Below are positions 35,805 to 44,578 of a stretch of DNA of 64,000 nt, piece after piece; position 1 is the first letter of the stretch, and every line of letters starts with the position of its first letter. The stretch is from Akkermansiaceae bacterium UBA956 (GTDB taxonomy: Bacteria > Verrucomicrobiota > Verrucomicrobiia > Verrucomicrobiales > Akkermansiaceae), in the NCBI GenBank assembly GCA_002293145.1, contig DBCO01000007.1, forward strand, positions 62,001 to 126,000. Reading direction: 5' to 3'. The notes under the pieces were generated by a model. The model did not search any database. It was not told the DNA's origin and saw only the letters and a program-made list of their open reading frames with translations. Both the position numbers and the translations under genes were made by a program.

Positions 35805-35960
35805 TCATTGAATTTCACATTTCATCATCATTCGAGATTTTGACCATCTAGATAATCTTGCAATTTTGTGATGAGATAACTGTGACTTTCTTCGCCTACA
35901 CTTTAGCAATTGGTAGCAAACACTGGTTTGAAATAGTGTGTTGTTCGGTTGGATTCTGGC

Positions 35961-35984
35961 TTGGCGGCGCGACGCCTCTGCCAC
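35961..35984. repeat. REP-like GC-rich palindrome, second copy
   Basis: TTGGCGGCG and CGCCTCTGCCAC form an imperfect hairpin directly after the end of the TPR gene. On the reverse strand it reads GTGGCAGAGGCGTCGCGCC, matching the layout of the element at 35778. Confidence 0.4.
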
Positions 35985-35987
35985 GGC

Positions 35988-36317
35988 TCAACGCATGACT
36001 TTTCCGCCGAGCGAGAGAATGCGGGCATTGCCCTTTGCCGTCTCGGCTTCGGCGATTTGACCATCGCGCACATACATCTGCGAGAGAGCGGTCCACGCGA
36101 GAAGATCGTTGGGTTTCAAGGTGGTGGCTTGTAGTCCACAGCCAATCGCTTCTTTGACTTCACCGAGCTTGAGTAGGCTCATGCCGAGCGCGTGCCAGCC
36201 ATCGAAAAATTCAGGATCGAGTGCCACGCATTGACGATAAAGCGCGACGGCCTCGCTGATTTCACCAAGTGCCAGGTGGCCGTTGGCTTCATCAAACAAA
36301 GCGTCGAGCTGTTCCAT
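35988..36317 (-). CDS. Small TPR protein
   Basis: The 109-aa product consists almost wholly of about three tetratricopeptide repeats: ALGEISEAVALYRQCVALDPEF, ALGMSLLKLGEVKEAIGCG and LSQMYVRDGQIAEAETAKG. TPRs mediate protein-protein contacts. No signal peptide is present. It follows the PpiD-like gene by 24 bases on the same strand, so the two are likely cotranscribed and may act together in protein folding or export; the partner is unknown. Confidence 0.8.
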   Translation of the reverse strand: MEQLDALFDEANGHLALGEISEAVALYRQCVALDPEFFDGWHALGMSLLKLGEVKEAIGCGLQATTLKPNDLLAWTALSQMYVRDGQIAEAETAKGNARILSLGGKVMR

Positions 36318-36341
36318 GATCGGGTGGCGTGAGCCGGATGA

Positions 36342-37973
36342 TTACTGGATTTTCGCTAGCTCGTAGCGCTCGTTGATCCACGCTTGGAAAGCCTGGATGC
36401 GGATGCTGCGTTTTGTTTGATCAACTCCGCCGCTGAGCATGCTATCAAAATTGGGGTCCTTGACGATTTCGCGCTTGTCGACCAATGCAACGGCTGAGCC
36501 ATCGGCTGTCGTGACAACTTCGGTAAGTTCACCAGGATTGGTGTATTGAGCAGCGGTGAAGAAAGCTTGCGCGTCTGGGTGACCTGCTGGATTTTCTCCG
36601 TTGCCAAAGGGATCGATCGTGATAGAGGAAAGGCCTGCATCTTTGGCGGCATCGGCAAAGGATTTTTTCGCTGCGATCGCTTCTTTGATCTTTTTGTGTG
36701 CTTCGTCAGCAGCTTTTTTCATTTCCTCACGGCCTTTTTCTTCGATCCACTGCTTGCGCACTTCGTCTTTGGCTTCCTCGTAGGTTTTCACGCGGGATTC
36801 TTCCTCGGCATCGAGACGAGCGACAAACCAATCGGCCTCACCTATGGCGAGATAGTTGCTAAACTTGGAAAGCGGATCGCTGGTGACTTTGAGAGTGAAG
36901 AGAAGTTGCTCAATGGTTTTATCAGTCTTGCGAGGAGTCAATTTCATGAGCTCCTCTGGCATGGTGGTGGAAGAAAACAAATCCGTAACTTTCAATTCCC
37001 AGCCGAGATTTTTGACTTCATCTTCAAAGGAGCCGCCCTTGCTTTCATCGAGATGGGTGAACAAGTCGTCCATTTGCGCGGCGACTTCGAGTTCGGCTTT
37101 CTTGCGTTGCTCGTTGATCTTCTTATCGGCTTCTGATGGCTCAGGAGCGGGCTTGCCGGGCTCTGCTGTTGGCGGAGTGGGCGCTTTTTCCGCACCTGCA
37201 GGATATTTCGGCGTGCCTACGACGTAGCTGAACTTGCGGCGATTTTCCGTCTTGTAGCTGTCCTTGCGTTCTTCCCAATACTTCTTGAGTTCTTCTTCGG
37301 TGGGAGTGAGTTTTTTCGAAAATTCTTCAAGCTTCAAGTTTGCGTAGGAGATGCCGATTTTTTGACGGTTCGCTTGATAAAGCGCTTTGACTTTTTCCTT
37401 ATCTACGGAAATGCCGATGGCGAGCAGTTCGCTAAGTTTTTCGTAGGTCAGCACATCCTTGACGAGCTGATAGACATCTTTTTCCGACATCCCACTCTTG
37501 CCGAGGCGATTGAGGATGAAGCCTTCGTAACCCTCTTTGTTGAAAGATTTTTTGGTAGGGTCCGTCGGATTGGTCTCGGCAAAAACCGAACGCTCGCGGA
37601 TGAAGGTTTGAATCTCTTCCACGCTTGGCTCGATGCCGAATTGTTTGCCTGCACGCTGCAGGAGGATGCGACGAGTGAAAAATGATTTCTCGAGTGCATC
37701 TTCGGAAGCGGCTTTATTATCGGCCATTGCCATGGAGAATTCATACATGGTCATCGCTTGATACGAGCTGAGTTGCTGGGTAAGGGCACGCGAGGCAGGT
37801 CCGATGCGATTGAACTCGCCTTCATCATAGCTGACGTTATCGACAGTGATTACTTTAGACCCGCCGCCACCGTTGCGGAAATATTGTTGCGAGTCCATTA
37901 GCAGGAAGCCGATGAATACGGCGACGAGAGCGGCAATGATGACACCGGGGTATTTGCGAAGATTTTCAATCAT
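36342..37973 (-). CDS. PpiD/SurA-like membrane-anchored periplasmic chaperone
   Basis: The 543-aa protein has a short cytoplasmic N-terminus, a transmembrane helix at about 9-26 (GVIIAALVAVFIGFLLM), then SurA_N-like helices (GPASRALTQQLSSYQ ... EKSFFTRRILLQRAGKQFGIEP). A long coiled-coil/charged region follows, including a Pro/Glu-rich linker around 260-280. The C-terminal DPFGNGENP...FFTAAQYTNPGELTEVV segment is the usual PpiD end. No clear parvulin active-site motif is seen, so it may be a chaperone without isomerase activity. It would help outer-membrane or secreted proteins fold. Confidence 0.8.
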   Translation of the reverse strand: MIENLRKYPGVIIAALVAVFIGFLLMDSQQYFRNGGGGSKVITVDNVSYDEGEFNRIGPASRALTQQLSSYQAMTMYEFSMAMADNKAASEDALEKSFFTRRILLQRAGKQFGIEPSVEEIQTFIRERSVFAETNPTDPTKKSFNKEGYEGFILNRLGKSGMSEKDVYQLVKDVLTYEKLSELLAIGISVDKEKVKALYQANRQKIGISYANLKLEEFSKKLTPTEEELKKYWEERKDSYKTENRRKFSYVVGTPKYPAGAEKAPTPPTAEPGKPAPEPSEADKKINEQRKKAELEVAAQMDDLFTHLDESKGGSFEDEVKNLGWELKVTDLFSSTTMPEELMKLTPRKTDKTIEQLLFTLKVTSDPLSKFSNYLAIGEADWFVARLDAEEESRVKTYEEAKDEVRKQWIEEKGREEMKKAADEAHKKIKEAIAAKKSFADAAKDAGLSSITIDPFGNGENPAGHPDAQAFFTAAQYTNPGELTEVVTTADGSAVALVDKREIVKDPNFDSMLSGGVDQTKRSIRIQAFQAWINERYELAKIQ

Positions 37974-38494
37974 GAGCGGAGCTAGGTATATTGCACCGTT
38001 CGGCGGTGCGGGCGCAAGTAAATCCTGCGAAATGATTTATCGCAATCATAATTGATCGATAAATGTGCGGTTTTTGCGAAAAAAGCCGAAGCACCTCGAC
38101 ACTATTCAGCAGGCAACCTGCGGACTGGGTATTATGCAGATCATGTTTTGTTTTTTAGACAATCGCATGAACATAACAAAGACGTGCCGCATTTCATTTA
38201 GTTCGAAAGTCGATTTAAACGACTGCTTTAAAAATGTCACTCCCCCCAAAAAACCTATTTAGAGAACTTTGCCGTTTGGATAAATTGCATTTTCGGGACC
38301 CTTCGAGTGCTCATTTCCCCCGGATCATCGCTTTCGATTGTGATTTTTGGTTTAATTTTCTAAGGTTTCTCTCCTCAGCGGGTCTTCCCTTGTGAAGGCA
38401 TGAATGCAACCACGCAACCATCATGGAAAATGCAAGCAACACACGGTTCTCCTCTCTCCGGTCAGCCGCAGAAGCTCTGAGATCCTCCGACACG
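37974..38494. other. Intergenic region upstream of the truncated sigma factor
   Basis: No gene with family support is seen. A short plus-strand frame at 38065-38262 has no homology that I recognise and no good start context. AT-rich stretches near 38200-38280 could hold the sigma-factor promoter. The in-frame ATG at 38423 is an alternative sigma start, but the residues it adds have no sigma-like features. Confidence 0.4.
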
Positions 38495-38827
38495 ATGACT
38501 GAGAACAAGCCGAGCATCCGAGACATTTTCGATTCCGAGGAATCGGCGCTGCTGCGTTTAGCCTATGGCATTTGCGGTCAACGCGAGACTGCTGAAGACA
38601 TCGTGCAAGAGGCATTTTTGCGACTCCATGAACACTGGGCCGAGGTGCAGTATCCTCTGGATTTGTTGTATCGATCGATTCGCAATCTGGCGCTCAATCA
38701 CATTCGTGATCACCGCAAGGAAAGTCCGATGCAAGAAGGCGAGGAGTGGCAGAGCGAATCGCCGATGGCATCTGAGGTCCTCGGGAAAATGAAAGCTGTC
38801 GTGCGTTTGCGTATGGTCAAGCGTTGA
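38495..38827 (+). pseudogene. ECF-type sigma factor lacking region 4 (truncated)
   Basis: Start ATG 38495 (MTENKPSIRDIFDSEE). Region 2 is complete and well conserved: LLRLAYGICGQRETAEDIVQ, AFLRLHEHWAEV and SIRNLALNHIRDHRKE, the last covering the -10 recognition helix. After LGKMKAVVRLRMVKR the frame stops at 38827. The family should continue with a region 4 helix-turn-helix that reads the -35; nothing like it occurs in any frame before the sulfatase end at 38863. The protein is therefore about half length. It may be dead, or a region-2-only protein. No anti-sigma gene is adjacent. Confidence 0.65.
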
Positions 38828-38862
38828 GGCATCGCACGCGATTTCCTAACAAAAATAGTCGC

Positions 38863-40452
38863 TTATTGTTTCGTTGGTTCAACGGTTTGATCGAGAGGCT
38901 CTTTTTCATAATCACTCGGTAGCACCCAACCGGTTTGCAGTTTTTCGCCTTTCATGAAGCGCTCGTAAAATCCGACATGGCCTTTGTTGGCATGCTGGTA
39001 TTCATCGAAAACATGACCCTTGCCAAGCATGCGAGGATCACCTTGTTGGGTGAGCTCTGCTAACATAGTCCCACGCATGGTTTTCATCACTGTTGAATGT
39101 TCCTCGTTGGTCGCGAGGTTTTTGATGCAATCGGGATCGGAAGCAAAGAGATAAAATTCTTCCGCTGGTCGGCGACCGAAGCACAATTGCCAAGAGCGAT
39201 CATTCGGGTAGTTGCGGTGTTTTTGCAAAATCAACGACTTGGTTTTCCCCGTATCACAATCGAGGTATCCGGTCTCAGGGTTTCCGCCAGGCCAGCGTGT
39301 CGGCTCGAAGTTTTTCAGATAGATTCCTTGTTTGGTGATGATGCCGCGTGTGGGATATCCGCCATCGTTCGGTCTGCCAATGTCGGTGCGTTCTTTACCA
39401 ATCAGCACATGTTCGCACATATTACGATCACTGCGATTTTCAAACACACCACGCAAGCTTTGTCCTGATGTGGGGGCCATGCTACTATCTTTCCAAGGGA
39501 TTTTTGCTACATCAAGAATTGTTGGCGCGATATCGATGAAGCTGATGAATTCATCAATGCGACGCCCTGAGTCTTTAATGCCACCCGGCCAGCGCATGGC
39601 GAGCGGCACGTGATTCGCGAGCTCGTAAGCGTTTCCTTTGGCTCGTGGAAATGGCATGCCGTGATCGCTGGTGACAATGATCAAGGTATTGTCTAGCAGA
39701 TTTCGTTTTTCGAGTTCGGCAATCATGCGTGCGAGGTGATTGTCAAAATGTTCGACCTCATAGGCGTAGTCGAGCATGTCCGTGCGGACATCGGCATTGT
39801 CAGGCCAGCAAGCGGGAACATGATCGATGTCGCTAATTTTTTTTCCACCTTTGGCAATGCCGGAACCAAATTCATATCCGCGGTGAGGTTCGATGGCACC
39901 ATACCAAAAACACCATGGCTTGTCGCCTTTTGCTTGATCGAGGAAAGCGGTGAAATTGGCCGCGTAATCGATCTCGCTGATTTCTGGGGTTGGCGGTGTA
40001 GCGCGCTTTTGATTGAATGCTTGTCCCGTCATGAGACGCGCTTTTCCATCAGCATCTGTAGCCGAGCCTGGGCCCCAACCTTTTTGCGTATAACCGACAT
40101 TCCATCCTTTTTCTGCTAACACTTCGCCCCAGCCTTTGAACTCGGAGGGAAAATAGCAAATGTGATTCGCGGCTTCTTTTAGCTGCCACGAGTTGCGACC
40201 TGTGAGTAAGCAGGCGCGCGATGGTGCGCATTTCGCATTCGGTGTGTAGGCTCGGTCGAACACTAAACCCTCGCGTGCAATGCGATCGAATGCCGGTGTT
40301 TTCACCCACTTTGTTCCATAGGCTCCTGCATGTGGGCTCCAGTCATCGGCGATGGCAAAGAGGATATTTGGTCTGTCTGGCGTCTGCGCTTTTTCCTCTG
40401 CAAACGTCTTCAGCGTGCATCCTGTTAGAATCAGTATTGCTAACCATCTCAT
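38863..40452 (-). CDS. Exported sulfatase, possible lipoprotein
   Basis: Start ATG 40450-40452 (MRWLAILILTGCTLKTFAEE); longer upstream readings add low-complexity residues only. The N-terminus has an LTGC lipobox, so it may be a lipoprotein. The 529-aa body has PNILFAIADDWSPHAGAYG and NAKCAPSRACLLTGRN, an intact C-x-P-S-R formylglycine signature. VTSDHGMPFPRAKG contributes further metal ligands. It belongs to the heparan-N-sulfatase/iduronate-2-sulfatase-like S1 group by overall pattern. It lies 19 bases after the next sulfatase gene on the same strand, so the two are cotranscribed. Substrate unknown. Confidence 0.9.
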   Translation of the reverse strand: MRWLAILILTGCTLKTFAEEKAQTPDRPNILFAIADDWSPHAGAYGTKWVKTPAFDRIAREGLVFDRAYTPNAKCAPSRACLLTGRNSWQLKEAANHICYFPSEFKGWGEVLAEKGWNVGYTQKGWGPGSATDADGKARLMTGQAFNQKRATPPTPEISEIDYAANFTAFLDQAKGDKPWCFWYGAIEPHRGYEFGSGIAKGGKKISDIDHVPACWPDNADVRTDMLDYAYEVEHFDNHLARMIAELEKRNLLDNTLIIVTSDHGMPFPRAKGNAYELANHVPLAMRWPGGIKDSGRRIDEFISFIDIAPTILDVAKIPWKDSSMAPTSGQSLRGVFENRSDRNMCEHVLIGKERTDIGRPNDGGYPTRGIITKQGIYLKNFEPTRWPGGNPETGYLDCDTGKTKSLILQKHRNYPNDRSWQLCFGRRPAEEFYLFASDPDCIKNLATNEEHSTVMKTMRGTMLAELTQQGDPRMLGKGHVFDEYQHANKGHVGFYERFMKGEKLQTGWVLPSDYEKEPLDQTVEPTKQ

Positions 40453-40471
40453 AATATAAAATATGTTAGAT

Positions 40472-42103
40472 TTAAGGGAGGTATACACCCACTTTTTTGG
40501 CCCAAGCAAACCAAAGATCAGCGAGTTGTTTGGTTTTCTCTGGTTGTGATGCGGCAAGGTTGTTCTCCTCGCTCGGATCATTCGCAAGGTTGTAGAGTTC
40601 CCACGCAATTGGCTCGGGTTGGCGCTTGCCCCAGACAATTTTCCAGTCGCCTTGGCGAAGCCCACGAGCTTCCTGGTGTTCTGTGGCGATGATTCGCTCT
40701 GGCATGGTTTCGCCTTTGAGAGCCGGCATGAGCGATGCTCCGGAAAGTGATTTCACCGACACGCCATTTCGTTGCTTTGGATAGGCTGATTGCGTTGCTT
40801 GGGCAATCGTTGGCAGGATGTCCATCACATGAGCAGGCGTTGGAATCAGGCCCTTGCGTGCAGCAAACCCTTGTGGCCAGTGCACGATGAGTGGCGAGGA
40901 AATTCCTCCCTCGTGGCAAAAGTGCTTATACATGCTCAGCGGCGTATTGCAGAGGTTCGCCCAGCCTGAACCATAGGCATGATGCGTGCCATTTTGTCCG
41001 ATCTGATCAAGTTCCGCACCTGTATGGAGTTTGGTGAATCCTTCGCGTGATTTACCATCAAAACCAAAGGGCCCCCATTCGTAGCATGCGCCGTTGTCAC
41101 TGGTGAAAAGAATCAAGGTATTCGCTAGCTCGCCGTTTTTATCGAGATCGGCGAGGATGCGACCGATGCCTTGATCGACGTGTTCGACCATCGCCGCATA
41201 GGTTGCCATGCGGCGAGCGAGGTCCTCGCGTCGATCCGCGGGTAAGCTGTTCCATGCAGGATTTTCTTTTCCTGAAAATCCATTGGCTATGGCAGCGGGT
41301 TCAATCGCTACTTGAGCGCGCGGAGGTAAGGTCGCCGATGCGGCAATCATGCCCATTTTTTTCATTCTCTCAAAACGTTCGGCGCGGAGGACATCCCAGC
41401 CTTTTCGATAGGTGGCCATGTGGCGATCAATGCTCGCCTTGGGGGCCTGCACGGGAAAGTGCGGAGATGAATGGGCGAGGTAGCCGAACCATGGTTTCTC
41501 TGCGGCACGTGATTGGCGGATGAATTCGAGAGTGTAGTCGGTAAAAACATCAGTCACGTAAAAATTTTCATGCTTGAGCTCTGGTTTCGTGTCAGCGGGG
41601 AGTCGAACATAGTGTTGTGGATCCCATTGATTCTCCGAGTGTGAGGACAAATTACGATATCCATAGTATTTATCGAATCCGCGTTTGATCGGACCGATTT
41701 TACCGACATGCCATTTGCCGACCATCCACGTGGAATAACCAGAGGCTTTGAGCATTTCGGCAATCGTGACATTGTCCTCTAACAAATGTCCGGTGTAGGC
41801 AGGGCCTTTGCCTTTTTCGGGGGCATTGGTGGTAAACGAGCCAATGCCAGCTTCGTGAGGATGCAGGCCAGTGAGCAGCGATGCCCGTGTGGGACAACAG
41901 CGTGCCGAATTGTAGCATCGAGAAAAACGAGCACCAGTGCTGGCAAGTCGATCAAGGTTCGGCGTTGGGATTTCTCCTCCATAACAACCGAGATCGGAGT
42001 AGCCAAGATCATCGACGAGAATGACGAGCACGTTTGGTCGATCTGCGGCACGCAGAAGTGTGGAGAATAGGATTAGTCCGAGGCCGAGGTGGAACAATTT
42101 CAT
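40472..42103 (-). CDS. Exported sulfatase (arylsulfatase A-like)
   Basis: A 543-aa S1 sulfatase with a signal peptide (MKLFHLGLGLILFSTLLRA). RPNVLVILVDDLGYSDLGCYG gives the first metal ligands, and SARCCPTRASLLTGLHP contains the Cys (CCPTR) to be turned into formylglycine. VGKWHVG and LFTSDNGACYEWGPFG continue the active site. The C-terminal ending ELYNLANDPSEENNLA is a common arylsulfatase feature. It is the first gene of a two-sulfatase operon with the downstream gene. Probably removes sulfate esters from polysaccharides. Confidence 0.92.
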   Translation of the reverse strand: MKLFHLGLGLILFSTLLRAADRPNVLVILVDDLGYSDLGCYGGEIPTPNLDRLASTGARFSRCYNSARCCPTRASLLTGLHPHEAGIGSFTTNAPEKGKGPAYTGHLLEDNVTIAEMLKASGYSTWMVGKWHVGKIGPIKRGFDKYYGYRNLSSHSENQWDPQHYVRLPADTKPELKHENFYVTDVFTDYTLEFIRQSRAAEKPWFGYLAHSSPHFPVQAPKASIDRHMATYRKGWDVLRAERFERMKKMGMIAASATLPPRAQVAIEPAAIANGFSGKENPAWNSLPADRREDLARRMATYAAMVEHVDQGIGRILADLDKNGELANTLILFTSDNGACYEWGPFGFDGKSREGFTKLHTGAELDQIGQNGTHHAYGSGWANLCNTPLSMYKHFCHEGGISSPLIVHWPQGFAARKGLIPTPAHVMDILPTIAQATQSAYPKQRNGVSVKSLSGASLMPALKGETMPERIIATEHQEARGLRQGDWKIVWGKRQPEPIAWELYNLANDPSEENNLAASQPEKTKQLADLWFAWAKKVGVYLP

Positions 42104-42133
42104 CAGAATTGTTGGGTTTGTGGTGTGCAGATT

Positions 42134-42703
42134 TTACCACTTCCAGCGGTAATGACCAGTCAGTTTGTGGGTCATGAGGCAATCTTCCTCTTGGGTGCCC
42201 GCACCGATGTTGTGAATGATTTTCCAGTGCCCCGATGCACCTTTTTGATCGCTAACGAGCATGATGTGCGGCAGCTTGCCGCCCACGAGACAAGTGACCA
42301 AATCCCCGGGTTGAAATGCTTCGGCAGTTTTTGGCATCGGCAGAGCCATTCCTTTGCGTGAGAAAAATTTCTGCAAGTTCGGTACACGACGGTGATCGAT
42401 GTTTTTGTCTGTCGTTTTCAAGCCCCAGATTTTTGGATAGGCGGAAAAGTTCTTTTTCATGTCCTGGTGCACTTCTTTTTGCAAATCGATGCCGTTCTGG
42501 CGCATCGCGCGGATCACCACATCCGTGCAGACACCGCGGTCGAGCGGAAGGTCGCCATTTGGATAATCCAACGAAACGTAGGCTTGGTCATAGGTTTTGG
42601 TCACCCCGATTTGTTTTCGCGCAGCAACGATCAGTGAAACTTGATCTTGGGCGTTGGTGAAAATCGTTAGGCTGAGCAGAATGAGAAGACCAAGAAGTTT
42701 CAT
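42134..42703 (-). CDS. DUF1287 (YijF-like) exported protein
   Basis: The 189-aa protein has a signal peptide (MKLLGLLILLSLTIFTNA). The mature part shows the family pattern: VAARKQIGVTKTYDQAYVSL, YPNGDLPLDRGVCTDVVIRA, HRRVPNLQKFF, FQPGDLVTCLVGGKLPHIML and a final His-containing TGHYRWKW. The conserved Cys and His residues suggest an NlpC/P60 or transglutaminase-like peptidase fold, but the activity is unproven. It lies just upstream of the sulfatase operon with a 30-base gap and may be part of it. Confidence 0.87.
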   Translation of the reverse strand: MKLLGLLILLSLTIFTNAQDQVSLIVAARKQIGVTKTYDQAYVSLDYPNGDLPLDRGVCTDVVIRAMRQNGIDLQKEVHQDMKKNFSAYPKIWGLKTTDKNIDHRRVPNLQKFFSRKGMALPMPKTAEAFQPGDLVTCLVGGKLPHIMLVSDQKGASGHWKIIHNIGAGTQEEDCLMTHKLTGHYRWKW

Positions 42704-42883
42704 GGGTTATGAGATACGTGGATGGGGCGGTAGTTACTATCAATAAATCATGGGAAACGACGGATTTAACGGATGAAGCAGATTGTAAGATGCAGGAAAA
42801 GGTGATGAGAATCATCCTGTCAGTTATTGGTTTTGTTCGTCACGATAAGGTAAATTTTTTCCTCATTTGACCAAAGAGGTATC

Positions 42884-43288
42884 GTGGTGCAGGTTCAGGT
42901 CGTGAATGTGGTCTGTGCAATTTTGGTCAATGCGGAGGGAAAGGTTTTGGCCTGTCAGCGGCCTGCGGGAAAAGTCTTGGCGTTGAAGTGGGAGTTCCCT
43001 GGGGGGAAAGTCGAACCTGGAGAGTCTTCAGAACAGGCTATTGTGAGAGAATTGCAAGAAGAATTGGCGATCGACGTGCGGATTTTGCAGCGCTTGACTG
43101 ATGTCGATTGGGATTATGGTCGCGGTCCGTTTTGTCTGATTCCGTTTATTTGTGAGATCGAACGCGGTGAGCCACAAGCCTGCGAGCACGCAGAAATCCG
43201 GTGGTGTCATCGCAATGACCTCGCCTCCCTCGACATGGCCGCTGCTGATGGGCCAGTGTTGCAGGAGTTTCTGGCGAGAGCGGATTGA
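42884..43288 (+). CDS. NUDIX hydrolase (MutT-like 8-oxo-dGTP diphosphatase)
   Basis: The start is GTG 42884, six bases downstream of an AGAGGT ribosome-binding site (42875-42880); GTG 42887 is also possible. The 134-aa protein contains the full Nudix box GGKVEPGESSEQAIVRELQE and EELAI (about 40-64), with Ala where the box usually has its last Gly. ACQRPAGKVLALKWEFPGG upstream is typical of MutT. It probably sanitises oxidised nucleotides. It is followed 80 bases on by the Gfo/Idh/MocA gene on the same strand. Confidence 0.9.
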   Translation: MVQVQVVNVVCAILVNAEGKVLACQRPAGKVLALKWEFPGGKVEPGESSEQAIVRELQEELAIDVRILQRLTDVDWDYGRGPFCLIPFICEIERGEPQACEHAEIRWCHRNDLASLDMAAADGPVLQEFLARAD

Positions 43289-43368
43289 GCGCTTGAGCAT
43301 GCCCCGAAATTTTCTCGACAAATTGCGCGGCAATCGGCTTTCTAGGGGCTCACAACAACACAATATTT

Positions 43369-44535
43369 ATGTCATTGAATCGCAAACTTCGGATGGGAAT
43401 GGTCGGTGGGGGACGTGGTGCCTTTATTGGTGCTGTTCATCGCATGGCGGCAAATTTGGATGGAAAAATCGAACTTATCGCCGGATGCTTTTCCTCGGAC
43501 CCCGAGAAATCGAAGCTTTCTGGCCAAGACTTTTTCCTTGATCCTTCGCGCGTCTATTCCAGCTATGAGGAAATGGCAGCCAAAGAATCGGTATTGCCTG
43601 TGGGTGAGCGCATTGACTTTGTCAGCATCGTCGCGCGTAATGATCTCCACTACAAGGTGGCGAAAGCATTTCTCGAGGCGGGTATTCACGTGATTTGTGA
43701 GAAGCCGCTCGCGTTTTCGTTAGAAGAAGGAAAAAAATTGCGCGAGGTCGTTCAGCAAAGCGGCATGGTTTTTGCTTTGACGCACAATTACACCGGCTAC
43801 CCGATGGTGAAGGAGGCACGTGCGATGGTGCAGCAGGGGAAACTGGGACGCATCCTTAAAGTCGTCGCCGAGTATCCGCAAGGCTACGCGATCACTGCAT
43901 TGAAAGAGCAAGCTGACGGTGCCATCTCGAACTGGCGCATGGATCCGAGTGTGTCGGGCGTTTCCAATTGCATCGGCGACATTGGCACTCATGCCGAAAA
44001 TCTCGCGCATTACATCAGTGGCTTGGAACTGGAAGAAGTCGCTGCGGAATTAAACACTTTCATTCCGGGGCGTACGCTCGATGACGACGGCAGCATGTTG
44101 GTGCGTTACAAAGGCGGAGCACGCGGTGTGATTTATGCTTCACAGATTTCCACCGGCGATGAAAACAACCTCAACATCCGCATTTACGGCACCGAGGCCT
44201 CGCTCGAATGGCATCAGGAGCATCCGAACGAATTGATCGTGAAATTCGCCGAGCAACCGCGTCAGGTATGGCGTCGTGGAAACAGCTACAATGGTCCGGA
44301 AGCCGCAAAATACACCCGCACTCCCTTCGGTCACCCCGAGGCATTCATTGAGGCCTTTGCGAACATCTACGTAGCCGCATCAGAAGCGATCACCGATGCG
44401 ATTCTGGGCAATCCTGCACCGATCGCTGGTTATGATTTCCCCACGATTGAAGACGGCATCACGGGCATGGCCTTCATCGAGGCCGCGGTCAAGTCATCGA
44501 AAAATAACTCCGCTTGGACCAAGCTGGAGTCGTAA
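43369..44535 (+). CDS. Gfo/Idh/MocA family oxidoreductase
   Basis: The 388-aa cytoplasmic protein has an N-terminal Rossmann fold (MGMVGGGRGAFIGAVH, about 9-24), the ICEKPLAFSLEEGKKLREV signature (around 109-127) with the catalytic Lys, and a beta-sheet substrate domain. IGDIGTHAENLAHYISGLE carries the conserved His-containing turn. The family uses NAD(P) to oxidise or reduce sugars, inositols or related compounds. GIRTLDD-like features do not identify the substrate. It ends in a GC-rich hairpin shared with argF on the other strand. Confidence 0.92.
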   Translation: MSLNRKLRMGMVGGGRGAFIGAVHRMAANLDGKIELIAGCFSSDPEKSKLSGQDFFLDPSRVYSSYEEMAAKESVLPVGERIDFVSIVARNDLHYKVAKAFLEAGIHVICEKPLAFSLEEGKKLREVVQQSGMVFALTHNYTGYPMVKEARAMVQQGKLGRILKVVAEYPQGYAITALKEQADGAISNWRMDPSVSGVSNCIGDIGTHAENLAHYISGLELEEVAAELNTFIPGRTLDDDGSMLVRYKGGARGVIYASQISTGDENNLNIRIYGTEASLEWHQEHPNELIVKFAEQPRQVWRRGNSYNGPEAAKYTRTPFGHPEAFIEAFANIYVAASEAITDAILGNPAPIAGYDFPTIEDGITGMAFIEAAVKSSKNNSAWTKLES

Positions 44536-44545
44536 TTTTTTGTTT

Positions 44546-44573
44546 GTGGCGGCGGATTTCAATTTGCCGCCAC
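44546..44573. terminator. GC-rich hairpin between convergent oxidoreductase and argF genes
   Basis: GTGGCGGC (44546-44553) and GCCGCCAC (44566-44573) are perfect 8-bp inverted repeats with a 12-base loop. It sits between two convergent stops, as a bidirectional terminator would, but U-runs are weak on both sides. It is the best-preserved copy of the REP-like element also seen at 35778 and 35961. Confidence 0.55.
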
Positions 44574-44578
44574 ATTCA

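Noticed and set aside
38065..38262. 65-codon plus-strand frame
   Set aside because: No family resemblance, no ribosome-binding site and atypical composition.
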